64,000 nucleotides of DNA from Phragmites australis (lineage: Eukaryota > Streptophyta > Magnoliopsida > Poales > Poaceae), in NCBI RefSeq assembly GCF_958298935.1, contig NC_084925.1:7995001-8059000 (forward strand). The letters run 5' to 3'. Both the position numbers and the translations under genes were made by a program. Position 1 is the stretch's first letter, and each line of letters begins with the position of its first letter. Below the pieces are notes generated by a model. That model searched no databases. It had not been told where the DNA came from and worked only from the letters and a program-made list of their open reading frames with translations. Below, one piece after another: positions 56,531 to 64,000 of the stretch.

Positions 56531-58850
56531 ATTCACAATGAATATGAATTTCTAGATAAAATTAATAGATGTCATGATCGCATACTTGTATAAGTCATTA
56601 GATATTGAAATCTATATAAAAGTTCTAGAAGGAATTAAAGTCCCTAAAGAATAAGAATGCAGAATATATGGTGTGAAATTACAATATAATGTGCACCATG
56701 GACAACTAGACACGATGTTCGGAAACATGTCCTTGAGCATGACGAGCTCAATTATCATCGCCTGCATTATCTTTGCAACTTATAATGCGTACAACGCCGT
56801 CATGATGGTTGCCCTTGGCATCACGTCGGTGAGAACCAGAAGCTAAGAACTGGTATCTGAATCAACATTGCCACCTCTATGCTGCATCTCATGATCTCAT
56901 GCCTTCAAACTACTACCATTGCTTGGGTGGGCTACAATGTTGCTTCCTGCCGGCTACGTGCAATCGCTGCTACTCGGACCTTTTGCATTCCCAGACTATG
57001 ACATGGCCTCGACACAACCAAATTGGGTGATCCACGTGACCATCAAAACAAGCTTGAATCCTTGCCACACGTATGAACACGACTGAGTTGGATGCATCAA
57101 CGTGATCGCCATTACAGAGGTTTCACTCCTTGCCACATGCACCCGCACGACTGTCAAAACATGCTTGATGCCTTTTCGCACAAGGTAGGAGAGATTGTTT
57201 CATTACCTGAGGCAAGTTATAACAATAGGGAAAATTTAACGTACTGAAGTTAACATATACATTCCAACGGAAGAAGACTCCGCATTAACTAAAAGTGATA
57301 TGACTCCATATTAAGCACAACTGCATGCAAGAATTCTATTAGATTGTGACTTGATCTTAACTGTTAGAATTTTGTCCCATTGCAAATAGATGATCACGTG
57401 CTTTTCTTTTTCTCTGATTAATGTGAGAATTTTCTCAGAGTATGTGATTACTATAGGTATAGATAACAATGTCGTCACCCTCATGTACCTACATGACATG
57501 GCTCATATTAGCAATACATGAAGTAGTGGGATGATAGCTATGATTTACAACCTCACTATACATGGCATACATATCTCATACTATAGAGGTCAAATAAATA
57601 ATCAGAAGAGAGACCTTATACTCTACTACTTCAGGGGGGAAGGGGGACGATGAGCTAGAGCACTGCAGCATAAGCGTTACCTTAACTCTCAAGAGTTAAG
57701 GGTCTAGGGAGTCATGGAGGATGGCAATAACACCACCAGTGAGGTCATCGTCGAAGGCCCACATCGAGGTCCTATACGCGGCCTCACCACTGCCACAAAA
57801 AGGTATCCTCTCTTCCCATATGGTGGCACCAGGGTACACAAAACGAGATCCAAAGGAGGAGGGCATGGCCACCATAAGGGACCGGTTGAATAGGAGGAAA
57901 CCACATTGGGTGGGAGGAGGCTTAGGGGGTGCGTGAGGCACTCGCCCTCTTTGGGCCGGCAATGCTTTAGGAGGAGGAAGGGGCAGAGCCACACGAAGAA
58001 GAGGACCTGCGGAACTAGCAACACACACGATGAGGGAGCTGGATCTATAGACAACAGATCGGGGCTCGAGATCTAGTGACGCGGCTAGTTAGGGGCACCG
58101 GATGAGCGGCAATGACATGAGAGCAAGGAAGGTTGAGGCCGCGCATGAGCGACCGAGAAGAAGTTGGAGGTAGTGACGATTTCTGCGAGGGGATATTGTG
58201 TGAATAGGAGAAAAGGGCATTCTAGAAATCACGGGATGCCGAACGGCTAGAATGCTCCTGCAACACGAGATATGACGGTCCAAAAAGATGCATATGAACA
58301 ATAAACACTAGGAGGAACAATACTCTGAGACATCATGAACCCTCCTCGTAACCTTAAACTCTCCGTCTTCATAAGACTTCGACACTGTCGGAGATGGTAG
58401 TGCAAAGGCAAACACAATACCACCTTCAAAGGAGAAATGCCTAGTTAGAAATCACAAATGGCATATGCTTCCATACTTATCAAGCGCAATATGAAAAGAG
58501 GTGTTAGGAGCGCCAAGAGAAATACTTTAAATGGATCGATACTACGTATATACTTGCTATGGCACATTCCCCTATTTGAGTGCTTGATGCCTCGCTTCCA
58601 TGATGCCGTTGGACATCAACAACCTCGATGCATGTTCATTACAAACTTTTGAGAAACTTTTGAGGTACAGCAAAACGAACCTCGCTGGCTGCCTATTTCT
58701 AGGTGCTTGGATAGACCCTCCTTGCATCTCCTCGGGCAACACTGAACCAGCGCTTCATCAAATCTCCCTCTGATTCCGTAAGGCATAACTGGTTCCCACA
58801 AGATCCCTTGCAAAACGTAAATCTCAAGGCAAATTTCTCCAGGGACCAAA
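56531..58850. other. Intergenic, no supported gene
   Basis: 56531-57640 is AT-rich. 56990-57185 has two related short blocks (CTTGAATCCTTGCCACACGT and TTCACTCCTTGCCACATGC). 57640-58250 is GC-richer with overlapping open frames on both strands (58028-57696 and 58054-57704 on minus) that match no family. Nothing is supported as a gene. Confidence 0.4.
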
Positions 58851-59191
58851 GGCGAAAATGTCCCGTCCCCAGGAACGGAACGGAAGAGAGAAAAAGCGCA
58901 AACAAAACTATCTATATCTACACCGGAAAGGGTTCACGGAACGGAAGGATCTCGTTTCATCTACACCAGGGGGGCGCCGCGCCGGTCGACCTGCAACTGC
59001 AAGTGCGAGGGATCATCGACTCCCCTTGGCTCGCTCCCCACGCCCCCCAGTCCCGAACCCCTCGATCTCCGTCGCCGCCTCCCTACCATTCTTCCCCACC
59101 CTCTCGAACCTTCCAGAGCCTTCCTCCCGCCCCGAGATCCCTCCCCGCCGAGATCCCCGCGCCATGGTGTCGTGACGGCGGCCAAGGCGCC
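58851..59191 (+). promoter_or_regulatory. 5' UTR and core promoter region of the B55 gene, with a minimal uORF
   Basis: The region is CT- and CCTCCC-rich from 58990, typical of grass 5' UTRs. A four-codon upstream ORF (Met-Val-Ser-stop, 59164-59175) sits in strong context (GCCATGG) 16 nt before the main ATG and in another frame. Confidence 0.55.
59164..59175 (+). promoter_or_regulatory. uORF of the B55 gene (M-V-S-stop)
   Basis: ATG GTG TCG TGA, with G at +4 and G at -3. It ends 16 nt before the B55 start codon at 59192. If the transcript includes it, scanning ribosomes would meet this start first. Such uORFs usually lower or tune translation. Confidence 0.6.
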
Positions 59192-62100
59192 ATGGAGCCC
59201 ATGTCCCCCGACGACCGCCCCGAGGCGGCGGCGGAAGCGCAGCAGCAGCCGCCGCTGGAGTGGCGGTTCGCGCAGGTCTTCGGCGAGCGCGCGGCGGGCG
59301 AGGATGTGCAGGGAGGTAATAAAACCCGCCGCGGGCCTCTTGGGGCTCGGCTCGGTTCAGTCGCGCCCGCGCGAGATCTGCTCAGTCCGGCGGGTTCGGT
59401 GGGGGTCTTAGCGGCGCGGCGCGTTTCGTCGCCACAGGGTGGGCCGGGGATCGCGGGGGGTTCCAGGGGCCGCGCGGCGGCCTAATCGTGGGGCTTCCGC
59501 GTGAAGGCTTTTGCGGTGATTTGGGTTTTCAAGCGTTTGGTTCGTCGCGCTGGAGGAAGTGTGCTGCTCACAGTGTGTTCCGCCGTGATTTACGACGGTT
59601 TACTGCCTGAACCCTGAGTGCTGAGGTTTCTGTACGTGGGCTAACTGTGTAATATACGTCCAGGAGATTGGGATGCTCTGGTTGGTGGTTAATGTTATCG
59701 TTGCACTGTAATGCATCTATGTGTCGGGAGTTGCATTGAAGTAGGAATGCGGGATGAATTTGTTGAAAGTGTTGCTGATGCTATAGAACACGATATGCTA
59801 GTGGAGTGTTCAAAAGTTCAAACCTTTGTTCACGGTGTATCAGGGTAGTTGATTTGCTTGAGGTTTTCTTAGGGTGTTAGGATAATCTGGTAGTAAATTT
59901 ACGAGCTTCTGGCATGTAGCTGCACAAAACGATAAGTGTGTTGCAGAGATGTCTACATTAATGCAGTTTTTTTTTGAAAATCTTGGGTAGCTGGTGTTTG
60001 TGATTGCTTCTGAGCTGTATGCCTTGTGAAGTGCACTTCGAAGATTAAGTTGCACCTTAACATCCTGAGCGTTTCATAGCGGGTAGGATTCAGAATCATG
60101 TCAAGTGCACAAAGGGTGTTTGCCATTAGTTTACCTGACTTCCCCTGGGTCATATGCTCTTTTGGCATGCGTGGGATCATGCGATATATTGCTTCTCATT
60201 TGGATTTTCAGTTTGGCTCTGATTTTGTGTTGAAATGGTGTTTATTTGATCAGTACTTACTAAGGAATAGTGAGGTACATCTGTATACAAATCTTAGATC
60301 TTTGCACTTTGGCCTGCCCGTATTTTTAGGACTATCAAAAGGTTGATCATGGGGGCATCGTGATATCCCTTTTCCTAGTTCATACCTGAAGGTGATTTAG
60401 TTTGAAGGTTGAAACATGGCACATAGTTCCAGTTCTAACCTTGCAGTCTGCTCACATCACCCGTTCACATTGCTGTTGTTTCAACAATTCAACCATTGTG
60501 TCCAATGTGCAGCTTTCCATCAGGAACAAAATATCTTCTAGTGGTCCTGTTCACTATCTGATACTATTCGACACCGAAACCATTTATACAAAGAGGAGAT
60601 AGTGCAGTTTAGATGCTCAGATAAAGTGTTAACAAAAAAGACAGTCTTTTTTCTAGTTCTGCAAATGGCCTAGCACAAAGCTGAGTCCTTCAATATCAAG
60701 TTTTGTTGATCTCATCAACTAAATCTAGTTAATGTGTTTCCAAGACTACTAATATTAAGGTAGCACCTTTTATCGAGATGCTTTTCACTACTGTGCACTG
60801 ATGGACAAAACTTGATCAATTATTGCAGGCAGTTCACAAAAATTTACCAAGGGCAAATTTCCCAACAATATTTATGCTTTTCCCTCTTTTGATCTTGGAA
60901 TCTCGCCTTCCACATAAACCTGTCTGGATACTTAGTCCCAAGTTGACCATTTTCCGTATAGAGTTAACACAAAAGTGACATTCTGGGCGAACAAAATTAG
61001 TAGGTATTGAAGCTTATGGTGAAAATTAGGCACGGGCAAGAGTTTAGGGATCAAAAGTGGACCTTTTCTTTTTGCTAGTAAATCGAAATGACATGATATT
61101 TATTGCTCATTTTGCTAGATATTTGTTTTGATGGCTTGATTTGTTCACCAGCCAAATTCAATTTGTATGTTGATCAAATATGTTACTTGTTTCAGTGGAT
61201 ATAATCTCTGCAATTGAGTTTGACAAATCTGGCAGCCATCTTGCCACCGGAGATAGAGGTGGACGTGTGGTTTTATTCGAAAGAACGGACACCAGGGATG
61301 TAAGTACCACACTGTATAAGTTCTGCAGTTTTTTTTTGCTTCAATCTTTTGTGCTCATAGTGTTAATGTATATGCAGAATGCCAGTCGAAGAGAACTTGA
61401 GAGGCAAGATTACCCTATTGCTAGGCATCCTGAGTTCCGTTACAAGACCGAATTTCAGAGTCATGAACCTGAGGTATGTGAGTCTTAATTTGTGGTGATA
61501 GTTACAGCTTGTTCATGAATGTCTGTGACCTGTAACTCAACCGGATCTGGCCTGGAGGATTTTCATAGGAATTTTGAAGGAAAGGAAACATCAATTATCA
61601 CGTCATGGTTTCTTTGTGCCAAATTTCTATGAGAATCTTGTGCTCAAATTTAAAAAGACCCATGAAGTTGAAAGTACATAATAAATTTGGAGGGACATCA
61701 TGAATTCATGTCCGTTCACTATGTTCTCTTGTAGATTACTTGCTACCTTAGAAGTGGCAACTTTTCCTTTTCTAGCTGTACATTCCAACTGCTAAATCTA
61801 ATTTATCAACTGAAATCTGGTTGCTTAGCGGTAAATTCTAGCCATTTGACCATTTGTACCATTTGAAAGTAAACAAGTAGATTGCCAATTATGAAACTAC
61901 AGATGGTAGTATGCAAAAAACATCTCTGCCTTGCAAGCTTTGCAATACTTCATCCATGAATAAGTGCCATTTTTAGAATGTATGTAGTCGACCTCTAATT
62001 TTACACAGTAATGTTTTAGCCACATGAAAAAGTAGTACTAATAGATTTTGTTATGGAAAGTAATGTGTTTAGCCTTTTTATTCACTACAACCATCAAACC

Positions 62101-63484
62101 AGAGACCAAAGCAGGGCTCGACAAAACAGAAAGTATCATGGACTCATGGTACGTCATCCTTCCTTGAATGGAACTTAAATGCCGGAGCAAGAAGACGCTC
62201 TCACTAGCATATTAGCATGACATTAATGATCAAAGTTGCACATTAGAGACAGTAACAGTCTCTGTAACAACACTTTCGTATGTCATTAATCTTGTAATTT
62301 GGAGTTTGTAACAAAGCCTTTAATGACACTTAGGGATAGGAGAGCCAGAGAGTGACTATGCGCTCTGGAAAAATATTTCCTAGTTTTAGTTTGGGATTAG
62401 TTTACCAGAAAAAGGCAGCATAAAATCATACGTACTCCATATGTCATTCTAAGTGAAGCTACTGCACACACAGTTGTATACTGGCATATGTGAAATTGTG
62501 AACCTTTTTTTTTTTCTGATTTCTGTGCAATTCATGTAGTTTGACTACCTAAAAAGTTTGGAAATAGAGGAGAAGATTAACAAGATCAAGTGGTGCCAAA
62601 CTGCTAACAATGCACTCTTTCTCTTGTCTACAAACGACAAAACAATAAAGTATTGGAAGGTATGGATATAACAGTTGCATCAGAAAGTTGTTTATTGGTT
62701 AATTTCTTAAGGTCAGGACTTCCTGGCTCACCTATTGTTTATCTAGACCTGTTATGCCTGGGAGTCGTTCACACCATTTTTTTGGCACCTTAATGCAGAT
62801 TTACATTTCCTTGTTTTCATTCTTGCTCCTCATGAGCGGAATATATTCATGAAAATTTTATATTTATTCTTGCTGATAATGATTTTCTTCTTTACAGTTT
62901 AATATTTTTCAATTCTATTGCTGTATTGCTTGCCTTTTTGCACTTTCCTGTTATTGGCAAATGCGAGCATATTCTATGTAATACTGTTGCTTGCTCCTTT
63001 GCTATCTCTGCAGGTGCAAGAGAAAAAAGTTAAACGAGTTTCAGTGATGAATTTGGATACCTCACAAAGTTCAGACAGTGGTTCAGCTTCAAGTTCGGGT
63101 ACCAGTAGCTGCAGAGCTTTTCTTCCAAATGGCGGATGCTCGGAAAAGCTATACAATCCAAACAACAATATGTCATTTCCTCCCGGAGGATGCACATCAT
63201 TGCGTTTGCCTGTGGTGGTTGTACCTAACCCACTTTATCCATCATCTCTAGTGTTGTACAGCATGATGCATCAGCAGCGCTTGCATATACAATAGTTTTT
63301 TAATGACATGATAGACAAGTAGACATCCTTCTAACAAACTCTGGATAATATCAATTGACAAGTCTGAGTAATTTCCTTTACTTTGTATGCAGGTTACAGA
63401 CCAAGATTTGAACCATGTCTCCAGATGCCGACGTGTATATGCACATGCTCATGATTATCATATTAATTCCATTTCAAATAATAG
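59192..63484 (+). CDS. PP2A regulatory subunit B55 (WD40), 5' part, six exons in the window (partial)
   Basis: Exons: 59192-59315, 61196-61299, 61378-61473, 62540-62659, 63014-63214 and 63393-63484. All are GT-AG, phases agree, and they give about 245 residues of a roughly 500-residue protein. The start [20 protein letters not shown] leads into [110 protein letters not shown] and [19 protein letters not shown], the highly conserved blades 1-3 of the B55 beta-propeller. Between blades 2 and 3 is the plant Ser-rich insert ending [13 protein letters not shown]55 selects substrates for the PP2A heterotrimer. The exon 5 donor is ambiguous (63214 or 63217). The next exon is beyond 64000. Confidence 0.95.
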
Positions 63485-64000
63485 GTTAGCTTCCCTCATG
63501 ATATTATGGATGTCTAATCAAATATGCAAAAAATTATGTTCTTATTGTACTGGAACAAACTTTACAGTTTGCTTGTCTCTTTTCTTCCTTCAGTTCATCT
63601 TATTTTATTTTCTTACTATATTATGTCTTCTTTGATCTGTTTTTAAGTGGATAATCTTTTTGGCTTATTTGTTTTGACCTTTCAATTTAAACATACTTAA
63701 AAAACCAGACTGGACCAGTGGTTAAACCGGGAAAAATGGAATCAGTGACCTCCCCAGAATCGGTTTCCTTCAAAGACCATTCACACAACTGGACCAGGGA
63801 AAAACTGGCTGAACTGGGTGTTTTTTCATGACATTGGTGAGCCTTGGCGGTTGAAAAAATTAAGCAAAGTAGAGCAAAGAAAGGTGCAGTTTCCTGGCCT
63901 GTTGGGTCCATCCCAGTCTGCCCGTTCCAAACGCTGAAGTGGGAAGCCCTGGCTCCCCATGTCCCTAATCTGTGGCTGCTTGGCTGCCACTCCTCTTCTC
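63485..64000 (+). other. B55 intron 6 (partial)
   Basis: The next expected coding blade is not found before the window ends. 63700-63920 has repeat-like sequence with AACCGGGAAAAATGGAATC and GAATCGGTTTCCTTC, probably an intronic mobile-element relic. Confidence 0.55.

Noticed and set aside
57696..58054. Overlapping minus frames of 110 and 116 codons
   Set aside because: Two frames of the same Pro/Leu-rich GC tract; no domain and no splice partners.
58808..59485. 225-codon plus frame across the B55 start
   Set aside because: It begins in the 5' UTR and runs through the exon 1 donor into the intron. Only 59192-59315 is coding.
1..64000. CRISPR arrays, rRNA genes, bacterial operons
   Set aside because: None seen. 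The repeats found are transposon ends, LTRs or tandem duplications, and the genes are spliced plant genes.

Overview
The window is nuclear DNA of a flowering plant, almost certainly a grass (Poaceae, probably panicoid). The genes have many short exons with GT-AG introns, GC-rich first exons and AT-rich introns. Every encoded protein has a plant-specific relative. The space between genes is filled with grass-type transposons: Stowaway and Tourist-like MITEs, PIF/Harbinger elements, a Tat/Grande-type Gypsy element with an antisense gene, and a LINE fragment. No prokaryotic or organellar features were seen.

Five host genes are supported. (1) 1-678 (+) is the 3' part of a gene related to the 'probable F-box protein At4g22030' family; it starts outside the window. 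(2) 3939-8402 (-) is a complete 11-exon NDR/NDL gene, 348 aa. (3) 39608-47204 (-) is a complete 16-exon Xaa-Pro dipeptidase (prolidase) gene, 507 aa, with all metal ligands present. (4) 48384-53999 (-) is a complete 7-exon gene for a protein with two KH domains and a long P/G/Y/Q-rich tail, 691 aa, FUBP-like. (5) 59192 to beyond 63484 (+) is the first six exons of a PP2A B55 regulatory subunit gene, which runs off the right edge. I rebuilt exon boundaries by hand from GT/AG sites, reading-frame phase and family similarity. Each complete gene gives an uninterrupted reading frame.

The block between NDL and prolidase (about 9.7-39.5 kb) is mostly mobile DNA. It holds: a decayed 2.1-kb Pong-like element (9716-11810); short MITEs; a 4.13-kb PIF/Harbinger element (18535-22664) that looks complete, with TAA target duplication, terminal inverted repeats, an intact transposase, an intact Myb/SANT-like partner gene and a 57-bp GC-rich minisatellite; and a 13.9-kb degenerate Gypsy element (23922-37834). 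The Gypsy element has two LTRs, gag and pol relics, and a broken antisense gene. A separate 4.2-kb LTR-like insertion sits inside its protease region.

The right part (54.0-59.2 kb) lies between the divergent KH and B55 genes. It holds a Stowaway MITE nested in another MITE and the 3' end of a LINE.

The most interesting object is the candidate autonomous PIF/Harbinger element, because both genes needed for transposition read through without a break. I could not run searches. Lineage names, percent identities and expression are therefore inferences, flagged as such in each entry.
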